Assembly: GCA_013327885.1 (NCBI GenBank)
Contig: JABUMY010000007.1
Location: 236,262 to 300,261 of the forward strand
Direction: 5' to 3'
DNA: 64,000 nt
Source of the DNA: Flavisolibacter longurius
GTDB taxonomy: Bacteria; Bacteroidota; Bacteroidia; Chitinophagales; Chitinophagaceae
Below are positions 1-8,827 of this stretch, one piece after another (the stretch's first letter is position 1; every line of letters begins with the position of its first letter). Under the pieces are notes generated by a model, which saw nothing but the letters and a program-made list of their open reading frames with translations, had not been told where the DNA came from and searched no databases. Both the position numbers and the translations under genes were made by a program.

Positions 1-377
1 TCATTGTTCCCGATTTTCACTACGGAAGGGATGCGCTGATTGGCATTGCCCTTTTCCTCTCGCATTTTTCCAGCTTCAGCAAAGGCCTGAAATCCTTCCG
101 CGGAAACTATCCCGATTATTTTATTTCGAAGAACAAGATCGAGCTGGAAAACGGCGTGAATGTGGCGGCTATTTTTGATAAGATCAAATCAAAATACAAG
201 AACAATCCCATCAATACCGAAGATGGATTAAAGATCGAGTTTGATACGGACTGGGTGCACCTGCGTACGTCCAACACCGAACCGATCATCCGTATTTACG
301 CGGAAAGCAATTTTGAAACCACCGCCAACAACATCGCCAAGCGACTAATGGCGGATATAAAGGAGTTGAAGGATTAG
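1..377 (+). CDS. phosphoglucosamine mutase/phosphomannomutase, C-terminal fragment
   Basis: The reading frame enters from outside the window and codes for the last 124 residues of an alpha-D-phosphohexomutase. The C-terminal domain signature is clear: the stretch LRTSNTEPIIRIYAES contains the phosphate-binding loop (R-T-S-N-T-E-P), which in this family holds the sugar phosphate. Known members interconvert hexose 6-phosphate and 1-phosphate; in Bacteroidota this clade usually serves as GlmM, making glucosamine 1-phosphate for UDP-GlcNAc, but phosphomannomutase cannot be excluded because the active-site serine and metal loop lie upstream of the window. The stop at 375-377 is followed within a few bases by a GC-rich inverted-repeat arm that may act as its terminator. 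Confidence 0.85.
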   Translation, partial: IVPDFHYGRDALIGIALFLSHFSSFSKGLKSFRGNYPDYFISKNKIELENGVNVAAIFDKIKSKYKNNPINTEDGLKIEFDTDWVHLRTSNTEPIIRIYAESNFETTANNIAKRLMADIKELKD

Positions 378-382
378 GCCCC

Positions 383-590
383 GGCCCCCTGTCCCCCGGT
401 GGGGGAACTTAGATCGGAGCTGCATTTGTTTGTTGCTAAATTCTTTACTGCAAACAGATCATGAAACAAACTTTTTAGAATTCCTTTTGACAAGGAAGAA
501 AAGAAAATATCCAAAGACCGCATGAAAGAAATGGTAGAAAATAAACAGGAAAGGATAAACCTAAGTTCCCCCACCGGGGGACAGGGGGCC
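383..590. repeat. perfect 30-bp inverted repeat spanning the cysteine desulfurase start
   Basis: Positions 383-412 and 561-590 are exact reverse complements (30 of 30), separated by 148 bases. Each arm is itself a small hairpin (CCCCC-GGT-GGGGG). The first arm lies in the intergenic gap; the second lies inside the coding region of the next gene and supplies the residues LSSPTGGQGA. Similar G-rich palindromic repeats are scattered in many Bacteroidota genomes (from memory, not checked here). Confidence 0.9.
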
Positions 591-1718
591 CTTCGCATCT
601 ATTTCGACAACGCCGCCACCACCCGCCTCGATCCCGAGGTGCTGGAGGCCATGTTGCCTTACCTGACCGATCATTTTGGCAATCCTTCTTCCATTTATTC
701 TTACGGTCGCGAAACGCGGCTGGCCATTGAAAATGCCCGCAAGTCGGTGGCCAAAATTTTGGGTGTGCACCCCCGTAATATCTTTTTTACCAGCGGCGGC
801 ACCGAAAGTAACAACACGGCCATCTCGGCTTCCATCCGCGATCTTGGCTGTAACCATATCATCACGTCGCCCATCGAGCACCACGCGGTGCTGCATACGG
901 TGGAGCATTATTGCAGTTGTAATAATGTTTCGCATTCGTTTGTCAAGCTCACGGCTTCCGGTGCTATTGACTATGCCGACCTGGAAAACCAATTAAAAGA
1001 AGCAAGTGAAGGAGGTAAGAAATGCCTGGTGTCCCTGATGCACGCCAACAACGAAATTGGTGTATTGCTCAGCATAAAAAAAGTAGGGGAGTTGTGTCAA
1101 ACCTATGGCGCCATCTTTCATTCCGATTGCGTACAGACCGTTGGCCATTACCCCATTGACCTTTCCAAGCTGGGCGTGCATTTTATTTCGGCAGCCAGCC
1201 ATAAGTTTCATGGACCGAAAGGCGTTGGTGTATTGTATGTTAGCGATGAGGTCAACATCAAGCCGTTTATTTTTGGCGGCGGACAGGAGCGCAACATGCG
1301 GGCCGGTACCGAAAATGTGTACGGCATTGTGGGCTTTGCCAAAGCGCTGGAGATTGCCATGCGTGATTACGAAAAAGAAAGCAGCTATATCAAAGACCTT
1401 AAAGGGCACATGAAAGACCGCCTGCAGGAAGAGATTCCCGGTGTGAGTTTTAATGATTGTCCTGATGCTTTGTATACGGTGCTGAGTGTTTGTTTTCCCA
1501 AAACCGACAAAAGCGAGTTTTTGCTTATGAGCCTCGATATGGCCAATGTTTGCGTATCGGGCGGCAGCGCCTGCAGCAGCGGGGCCAGTGTGGGCTCGCA
1601 TGTTATCCAGGCCTTGCAAAAAGGCGACGACTGCACCACCATCCGGTTCTCGTTCAGCAAGTACAATACGCGGGAAGAAGTGGACATTGTAGTAGCAAAG
1701 CTGAAAGAATTGTTGTAG
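522..1718 (+). CDS. cysteine desulfurase (IscS/NifS type)
   Basis: PLP-dependent class V aminotransferase-fold enzyme of 398 aa that removes sulfur from cysteine as a protein persulfide. Visible motifs are FDNAATTR near the N-terminus, TSGGTESNN for the PLP phosphate, SHKFHGPKG with the PLP lysine, and the mobile catalytic loop SGGSACSSG with the active cysteine. The long Cys loop marks a group I (IscS/NifS) enzyme, distinct from SufS at 42.7 kb; possible clients are tRNA thiolation or Fe-S assembly. The normal family start would be a Met just before RIYFDNAATT, but that codon reads CTT, and a 30-bp repeat arm sits directly in front. Translation must therefore begin upstream, at ATG 522 or 534, giving an extension of about 20 residues that includes repeat-encoded sequence. 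Confidence 0.93.
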   Translation: MKEMVENKQERINLSSPTGGQGALRIYFDNAATTRLDPEVLEAMLPYLTDHFGNPSSIYSYGRETRLAIENARKSVAKILGVHPRNIFFTSGGTESNNTAISASIRDLGCNHIITSPIEHHAVLHTVEHYCSCNNVSHSFVKLTASGAIDYADLENQLKEASEGGKKCLVSLMHANNEIGVLLSIKKVGELCQTYGAIFHSDCVQTVGHYPIDLSKLGVHFISAASHKFHGPKGVGVLYVSDEVNIKPFIFGGGQERNMRAGTENVYGIVGFAKALEIAMRDYEKESSYIKDLKGHMKDRLQEEIPGVSFNDCPDALYTVLSVCFPKTDKSEFLLMSLDMANVCVSGGSACSSGASVGSHVIQALQKGDDCTTIRFSFSKYNTREEVDIVVAKLKELL

Positions 1719-1836
1719 GCAAGCGTTTTTTGCGACGTACAGCACTTGCTTCTTTGTCTATGATGCTCCGCAGCCATTACCTTTCTCAAATCATCCTGAC
1801 TAACAAAGTACATTTTATTGCAGGAAGTGTTTTTAC

Positions 1837-1885
1837 TGATTGCCTGTTGCTTATTGTCGATTGCCTATTGCTAATTGACAAATGC
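1837..1885. repeat. degenerate heptamer array (TGATTGC-like)
   Basis: Seven consecutive 7-base units can be read: TGATTGC, CTGTTGC, TTATTGT, CGATTGC, CTATTGC, TAATTGA, CAAATGC. The array lies in the gap between the cysteine desulfurase and glnS and ends 16 bases before the glnS -7 box. Confidence 0.75.
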
Positions 1886-1901
1886 CTTCACTGACTTCAA
1901 C

Positions 1902-1909
1902 TATCTTTG
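1902..1909 (+). promoter_or_regulatory. Bacteroidota -7 box for glnS
   Basis: TATCTTTG matches the TAnnTTTG -7 consensus exactly and ends 20 bases before the glnS ATG. No good -33 TTTG was found at the usual distance. Confidence 0.6.
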
Positions 1910-1929
1910 TTCCGCTTTAAAAACACGAC

Positions 1930-3586
<1,657 letters not shown>

Positions 3587-3591
<5 letters not shown>

Positions 3592-3614
3592 GCAACAAGC
3601 AATTGGCAATACGT
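3587..3614. repeat. short heptamer run over the glnS stop codon
   Basis: AATAAGC, AACAAGC, AATTGGC and a partial fourth unit follow with a 7-base period. The first unit contains the glnS stop TAA (3589-3591). Only three to four units, so weaker than the other arrays. Confidence 0.5.
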
Positions 3615-3619
3615 ACTCA

Positions 3620-4396
3620 ATGGTGATCGAGTGGGTGGATATTTTGCTGCTCTGTGGAGCAGCGTTCCTGGCAGGTTTTGTTGATGCCATTGTAGGTGGC
3701 GGCGGACTGATTCAACTGCCGGCGGCCCTGGTTATTTTACCCCATATACCGGTGGCTACGGTTATCGGTTCTTTAAAGATACCGGCCTTTAGCGGAACAG
3801 CCATTGCGGCCTGGCAATACAGTCGCAAGGTTTCCATCAACTGGCTTTTACTGGCAGTTATTTGCACCCTTGCTTTCCTGGCCTCTTACGGCGGGTCGTT
3901 TCTGCTTACGCATGTAAGCAATGACTTTATGAAACCTGTGCTGGTGGTGGTGCTGGCGGCTGTTGCCCTTTATACCTATACCAAAAAAGACTTTGGACAG
4001 CACGACGAAGAAAGAACACTATCGGTACGCAGGCAATATCAGCTAGCCGTTCCCGTTAGTTTGCTCGTTGGTTTTTACGATGGCTTTATTGGCCCCGGTG
4101 CCGGCTCCTTTTTTATGCTGGCCTTTATCGCTTTGCTGCACTTTGATTTTCTGCATGCTTCGGCGCACGCCAAAATGGTGAACCTGGCTACCAACCTTGG
4201 GTCGGTCACCTTGTTTCTTGTAAAAGGAATGCTTATCTGGAAGATCGCCCTGCCCATGGCGGCGGCCAATATGCTGGGTGGCTTTTTAGGGGCACGGCTG
4301 GCCATTGTCCGGGGCAACCGTTTTATCCGGGCCTTTTTCCTGTTTGTGATCGTGGCTATCCTGCTACGGTTTTGCTGGGATGTTTTCTTTGCATAA
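3620..4396 (+). CDS. TSUP (TauE/SafE/YfcA) family permease
   Basis: Integral membrane protein of 258 aa in the sulfite exporter TauE/SafE family, whose members move sulfur compounds and small organic anions across the inner membrane. About eight hydrophobic segments are visible, and the family's two internal repeats each carry a G-rich motif: FVDAIVGGGGLIQLPA near residue 20 and GFYDGFIGPGAGSFFMLAF in the second half. The start at ATG 3620 places the first membrane helix at the N-terminus; the upstream extension is glnS tail and repeat. Spacing of 28 bases suggests co-transcription with glnS. The substrate cannot be told from sequence. Confidence 0.9.
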   Translation: MVIEWVDILLLCGAAFLAGFVDAIVGGGGLIQLPAALVILPHIPVATVIGSLKIPAFSGTAIAAWQYSRKVSINWLLLAVICTLAFLASYGGSFLLTHVSNDFMKPVLVVVLAAVALYTYTKKDFGQHDEERTLSVRRQYQLAVPVSLLVGFYDGFIGPGAGSFFMLAFIALLHFDFLHASAHAKMVNLATNLGSVTLFLVKGMLIWKIALPMAAANMLGGFLGARLAIVRGNRFIRAFFLFVIVAILLRFCWDVFFA

Positions 4397-4401
4397 GGAT
4401 C

Positions 4402-4638
4402 TTATCCCAGGTTGTCTTTTTCTCGCTCCAGCCAAAAACGCCGCAAGGCATTCAACTGGTCGAAGTCATAGCCTTCCTCCATTTCAGGAGTAACCGTTAC
4501 CGTATCATCATAGGTAAAGCTTTTTTCAGGGCCTTCTTCCGGCCGAAGGGTAAAGTCAAAGCGGTGCGCATCCTGTTTTCTTACCACCACTTCGGTGCCG
4601 TTTTCCAGCGTAAATTCAAAAGGATAGTCGATAGCCAT
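4402..4638 (-). CDS. small hypothetical protein
   Basis: A 78-aa acidic, soluble protein with no signal peptide or membrane helix. It opens MAIDYPFEFTLENGTEVVV and ends FDQLNALRRFWLERE, looking like a small beta domain followed by one helix. I recognise no family. Support for coding comes from a clean ATG, a sensible amino-acid composition and tail-to-tail placement 5 bases after the TSUP stop. No function is proposed. Confidence 0.6.
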   Translation of the reverse strand: MAIDYPFEFTLENGTEVVVRKQDAHRFDFTLRPEEGPEKSFTYDDTVTVTPEMEEGYDFDQLNALRRFWLEREKDNLG

Positions 4639-4779
4639 AGCGTTTTGTTTTTTAAAAAATGAAAAATATTATGCCATGCAGGAAGCCCTTCTGCTACAGG
4701 CAGATCGCCTCTTCTTTGCTTAACAAATGAGTTTTGGAAAATACACCTGGTGTTTGCAAAGGTGCGATGCCAGGGAGGG

Positions 4780-5334
4780 TCACGGGTTCACCTGCAGGTG
4801 TATCATCTTTTTTCCCAACAAGGTTTTTTCGCCGTTGGGCAAAAAACCTGTTCGCAGGTATAGCCGGAGTGCACCGGGATTATCGTTATCAACCAGCAGG
4901 CCCAGGGTTTGTTTTTGCTTTTGCACATATTCGGTTACCAGGAAATGGAGCAGTTGCGTACCAACTCCCTTGCCCTGCCAGGCCGGCAGTACACCCAATG
5001 AGTCAATATAAAATTCTCCCGCGACGGTTTCGTCCTCGGGGTGGATGATTTGTTTGTAATGGTGGTAAATGTGGTCGAGCACCGGTTGACGCAAGCGGTA
5101 AAGATCGGCGCCGTTGTACAGGGTTACTGCCGCTATAACTTTCCCGCCGGATTCTGCCACCCAGCAATTCTGATAGCTGTACTGGTTAGCCTCCCTTTTA
5201 ACAAAATGGCGCAGAAACGACAGCGCTTCGGCGGGGTTGTTTTCGCCAATGAAGTGGTACACGATGGCTTCCATCGCTTGTAACAGGCAAAGGGCAATGG
5301 CGTCTTTGTCTTCAATTGTTGCTTTTCGGATCAT
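4780..5334 (-). CDS. GNAT-family N-acetyltransferase
   Basis: A 184-aa protein with the GNAT acetyl-CoA fold. Motif A is visible as IDSLGVLPAWQGKGVGTQLLHF, with the pyrophosphate-binding Q-x-x-G-x-G/A pattern (QGKGVG), followed by the motif B region LGLLVDNDNPGALRLYLRTGF. It should transfer an acetyl group from acetyl-CoA to an amine of an unknown small molecule or protein. The ATG at 5334 (MIRKATIED) is the canonical GNAT opening; a frame extension to a TTG at 5352 is less likely. It is a monocistronic gene on the minus strand. Confidence 0.9.
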   Translation of the reverse strand: MIRKATIEDKDAIALCLLQAMEAIVYHFIGENNPAEALSFLRHFVKREANQYSYQNCWVAESGGKVIAAVTLYNGADLYRLRQPVLDHIYHHYKQIIHPEDETVAGEFYIDSLGVLPAWQGKGVGTQLLHFLVTEYVQKQKQTLGLLVDNDNPGALRLYLRTGFLPNGEKTLLGKKMIHLQVNP

Positions 5335-5532
5335 CTTGCTTTTGGCGTTCAACAGCTAATCTTTTGGTGTAAACATGGACTGTTGCCATTCTGCAAAAGA
5401 AGGAGCATTTTATTTTAATTGACGAGGAAAATAATTACGGTAAGATGGCGGGGTGAATAGGAGTTCAGCGAACGGCAATGACCGGTAGCAAAATATGGGT
5501 ATGTTGGCGAACAGGAATTTTGCCCGGATTTG

Positions 5533-5769
5533 TTACGCTTTGTTTTGCCCTTTTAATTTGCGAATATTCTGGAAAAGAAAAACCATCCCGATAAAAGCAA
5601 AAAACTTGCTGTTGGAAGCAGGGTGCAGCAGGGCATGCACCAGCATGTAAGATGTGCCCAGGAGGCCAAAAAGTATTTTCGCTTTAAAACCAGATTGGAT
5701 GCTGACAACAAACAAGACAACGATCAGCAGCAAGGCAAGTATTGAGCAGAGCAACATGGTATCTGTCAT
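5533..5769 (-). CDS. small membrane protein, unknown
   Basis: A 78-aa protein with two or three hydrophobic segments: residues about 5-25 (LLCSILALLLIVVLFVVSI), a middle segment around ILFGLLGTSYMLVHALL, and a third around FFAFIGMVFLF, ending in a basic tail. No family recognised. It is isolated, with about 180 bases on the upstream-of-GNAT side and 230 bases before the next gene, neither showing clear signals. Confidence 0.55.
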   Translation of the reverse strand: MTDTMLLCSILALLLIVVLFVVSIQSGFKAKILFGLLGTSYMLVHALLHPASNSKFFAFIGMVFLFQNIRKLKGQNKA

Positions 5770-5999
5770 AAAATGGCCTGTTGTATGAAGGGAAATGATT
5801 GGCTTTCAAAAGGAGGGGAGGTTAAAAAAATTCTTTTTCTGGTTACTTGCACCCTTTTCTGAAGATACTATAATTTGGCAGGGTTTAGATAAAGGATGAC
5901 AGTCTGCTTGATTTTCTACGACGATCTTTTACATTGGACAGATTACCTCTTTCGGCTTCAATGAGAAGGTGCAATTACTATTAGCACTCGTTTATCACA

Positions 6000-6533
6000 T
6001 CAGGCCATGGTGACCCAATTAAATAGGAACCACTCTGTGCCGGTTGAAATGAAATAATTCTGCTCGTTCCATTCTTCATCAAAACAAAACACTTGCTCGA
6101 TCTCTTCTTTTACCAGACGGGCTGTAAATGGTTTGACCTTTCCTTCTTCACTGTATTCAAAAGAGGGTTCTGCCTGAATGCCATTTATTGTAGCAGCGTA
6201 GCGTTCCCAAAATTTTTGGACTGGTACTTCCTTTCCTGTGCTATTGGTAAAGCGTCCCCAAATAGACAAATGGGTGATAAATTCTTCGACTGTTGGTGTA
6301 TTAACCTCCCATTCATCTTCCCAAAGCGAAAGAAATTTTGCTTCTTTTTGCAGCAGGTAAAGAAGGGCGGCAGCAGGGTGCGATGTATGGCTTTTTGATA
6401 AAATAACCAATGAAGCCCTGTTCCAGAACTCACTGGTAGTGGATAGTTCACATACGGTTGCGTACTGCCAGGTTCCGTCTTCAAATGGCAGTTGGTTCAA
6501 AAACTCGTCCGGCAGTTCGGAAAGGTTCAACAT
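6000..6533 (-). CDS. hypothetical protein, soluble
   Basis: A 177-aa acidic protein rich in Trp and Phe, with no signal peptide or membrane span. It resembles small cytosolic proteins of unknown role that are common as singletons in Bacteroidota, and I cannot place it in a family. ATG at 6533 is the only reasonable start. The flanking gaps (230 and 330 bases) show no operon partner. Confidence 0.6.
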   Translation of the reverse strand: MLNLSELPDEFLNQLPFEDGTWQYATVCELSTTSEFWNRASLVILSKSHTSHPAAALLYLLQKEAKFLSLWEDEWEVNTPTVEEFITHLSIWGRFTNSTGKEVPVQKFWERYAATINGIQAEPSFEYSEEGKVKPFTARLVKEEIEQVFCFDEEWNEQNYFISTGTEWFLFNWVTMA

Positions 6534-6863
6534 GGTAGGTAGACAAGCGTAAAGATAAACAGTGTCAGGTACACATTATTTCACTAACCGCCGTATCAGC
6601 TGCCTAAAAGTTTGGACGGTTTTGTTCGTGATTTCTTAAACTGTCTGATCATTTCTTCCTTTCTTCTTGCGGGATTGCAGAAACCGTGTCATTTAAAAAC
6701 ACTTTGCCAATGTAATACGGGTCCAGTTTTTTCCCCTGTTTTTAGAATCGTTTCAATGCCGTTAAATGGCACCTGGCGGTGCCTTCAAACGTGCTGTCCA
6801 AAAGCCTTTTTCTGAGACTTGTGGCCTTTCATTTCTTAAAGGATTTTCCCCTTATTACTTCAC
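6534..6863. other. 330-base gap between two minus-strand genes
   Basis: AT-rich with no convincing hairpin, promoter box or coding stretch. A short open frame at 6612-6815 on the plus strand has poor composition (many Cys, Leu, no start context) and was not accepted. The gap must carry the promoter of the 6000-6533 gene, but I cannot place it. Confidence 0.5.
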
Positions 6864-7406
6864 TCAGCAACCGCCTTTGCGAGGGGCACGCTTGTAGATC
6901 AGTTTTCCTTCCCTTTCCACATAGTCGCCCGATACGATCGGATAGGCATACTTAGGCGCATGCGATACTACGCGACTTTTTAAACTGATTTTATCGGCCA
7001 CTTTCAGGCGACGCAATTGGTGAAATTCGTCAGACTCTTCGTTCCCAAAACTCATAATAAATTCATCGCCATTGATCCTCACCATTACGCCGAAACCCAA
7101 ACGTGAGCCTGGTGGAAGCGAAAGTGAGGTGACAACAGCTTCCATATTGGTGTAATTCCGGATGGACTTACGGATGTTGGCCTCACTGGCATACACTTTT
7201 TTACCGGCGGGAGATTCTTCCCATTTTTTGAAATTTTTTCCGGCAGGGGTAGCTTCCCATTGTTCCATTGCTTTTTTCCTTTCTGCAGCAGAGATTGGCG
7301 TCGGTACTGAATTTTTAGCGGGTTCAATTTTGCTTTCCCGGTTGGCAAATACAAGTCCGCTTACTACCACTAGTGGTAGGACCAGCGCATAAACAAATTT
7401 TTTCAT
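6864..7406 (-). CDS. exported protein with two W-E-x-x-P-A-G-K repeats
   Basis: A 180-aa protein with a signal peptide (MKKFVYALVLPLVVVSGLVFA), so it acts outside the cytoplasm. Residues about 45-70 contain a tandem repeat, QWEATPAGKNF then KWEESPAGKKV. The second half is a predicted beta-rich domain (GSRLGFGVMVRINGDEF), ending in the tail APRKGGC with a C-terminal cysteine. ATG 7406 is chosen over an upstream in-frame ATG at 7430 because it starts the signal peptide. No family is recognised. It is divergent from the regulator gene at 7586, sharing a 179-base intergenic region. Confidence 0.6.
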   Translation of the reverse strand: MKKFVYALVLPLVVVSGLVFANRESKIEPAKNSVPTPISAAERKKAMEQWEATPAGKNFKKWEESPAGKKVYASEANIRKSIRNYTNMEAVVTSLSLPPGSRLGFGVMVRINGDEFIMSFGNEESDEFHQLRRLKVADKISLKSRVVSHAPKYAYPIVSGDYVEREGKLIYKRAPRKGGC

Positions 7407-7585
7407 ATTTTTTGTAGTTTTAATTGACAAGGATTTTTCTGGGCAAATCTGTTCTGTGGGTGGCAGCCTTTTACTTTCAGCATTCTTTAAAAGATGGGTT
7501 CAACAAAAATACCTTGCTGGTGTGCAGACAGCGGTATCTCGATTGTAATTAATAGTGTAAACTTTGTAAATATTATCTTGACATT

Positions 7586-8518
7586 ATGCTGATAGAGAGA
7601 AAACTGTTGACCGTCAATCGAAAACACCTGGGCGGATTGTTACTTCTCACGACGATCTCTATCTTCTGCGTGGCTTTCAGCATGACCGGCAATGATGACT
7701 TTGACTTTGCCCGCAGGGAGGTGTTGCTGCGGCGGATCGGGCATGAGATACTACTTCAGTCGGGCGACAGCACCTCGCGGGTGCTTCCGGTTAAAAAGAT
7801 CGCCGGAAATGAATACCAGATCAGTTTTGAGAATGCCTTCACTTTTCATCCCGATTCGCTGGTAAAAACAACCCAGCGTTTGTTGGTCAAAGACCCCCTG
7901 GCAAGCGATTATGTTGTTAACGTTGTGAATTGTGCCAATGCCAGTGTAGCTTACGGCTATGCGATCGCAAAAAATAAGAAGGATGATATTATAACCTGTT
8001 TGGGAAGAAGGCAGCCCATCGGTTGCTACCTGATCAACATTAAATTCAGTCCACCAGGAATCATGACAGCAAAAAATGGATACGTCCTGGGAGGCTTGTT
8101 CCTGTTAGGTTTTGTTGGATTTATCTTTTTTAGTTCTGTCAAGCCACAGAAAGATCTACCCGGAAATCAGTTGACGCATGCTGAGCAGGAGCCAGCCGAC
8201 AAGCAGGATCAGTCTGCCAACCTTTATACAGTAGGCGCAATGTCTTTCGACGCGGAAACTCGTCAGCTCCTGTTAAATGGTAAGACAACAGATCTGACCA
8301 AAACGGAAGCCCGTGTACTCGGTATTTTCGCGGCTTCTCCAAACGAGGCTATTGAGCGAAGCCGGCTTCAAAAAGAGATATGGGAAGATGAAGGGGTTAT
8401 TGTTGGTCGCAGCCTGGATATGTTCATTTCCAAACTCAGAAAAAAACTGGAAATTGAGCCGAACGTGAAGATCGTTGTCATTCGTGGCAAAGGATACAAG
8501 CTCCAAATCGATGCATAA
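7586..8518 (+). CDS. membrane-tethered winged-helix transcriptional regulator
   Basis: A 310-aa protein with two membrane segments (about residues 14-33 and 164-184) enclosing a periplasmic domain of about 130 residues, then a cytosolic linker and a C-terminal OmpR/PhoB-type winged helix (about 215-308). The DNA-binding part is well marked: DLTKTEARVLGIFAASPNEAIERSRLQKEIW, then VGRSLDMFISKLRKKL and the wing VIRGKGYKL. There is no receiver domain, so the protein probably senses a signal in the periplasm and acts on DNA directly, as ToxR/CadC do, but with the DNA-binding domain at the other end. The periplasmic part has three cysteines. It is divergent from the exported protein gene at 6864-7406, a plausible target. 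Confidence 0.8.
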   Translation: MLIERKLLTVNRKHLGGLLLLTTISIFCVAFSMTGNDDFDFARREVLLRRIGHEILLQSGDSTSRVLPVKKIAGNEYQISFENAFTFHPDSLVKTTQRLLVKDPLASDYVVNVVNCANASVAYGYAIAKNKKDDIITCLGRRQPIGCYLINIKFSPPGIMTAKNGYVLGGLFLLGFVGFIFFSSVKPQKDLPGNQLTHAEQEPADKQDQSANLYTVGAMSFDAETRQLLLNGKTTDLTKTEARVLGIFAASPNEAIERSRLQKEIWEDEGVIVGRSLDMFISKLRKKLEIEPNVKIVVIRGKGYKLQIDA

Positions 8519-8827
8519 ATCTTTCGGTGCTTACTTGTTAGGGTCCTGATACCAACCTTGCAGATCCAGCTTTTTTACACGGTTTGCTGCTTATATCAAA
8601 TCCGCATAACGCAAGACAAGAACATGAATAGATCAATTGCTGCAAAACGAATAGTGCAACGATTTGCACGTAGCGCTTTTTTATCTCCCAAACTATCGTA
8701 GTCTCTTTTATTGACTGCTCACGTAGATTCATGAAGCGGCTCAAGCGGAAGCAACTCTCTTCACACGTTCACAAAAAAAAGCCCCTTGCTTTTGCAAAGG
8801 GCTTTTTAGAAAGTAAAAGAAAACCGG
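8519..8827. other. 309-base convergent gap with terminator
   Basis: Lies between the 3' ends of the regulator gene and the metalloprotease gene. The only clear element is the hairpin at 8776-8806. A 68-codon frame on the minus strand here was rejected as non-coding. Confidence 0.6.
8776..8806. terminator. bidirectional Rho-independent terminator
   Basis: A-rich flank, stem AAAAAGCCCCTTGC with GCAAAGGGCTTTTT (one mismatch), loop TTTT and a T run on each strand. It can end both the plus-strand regulator transcript and the minus-strand metalloprotease transcript. Confidence 0.8.
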
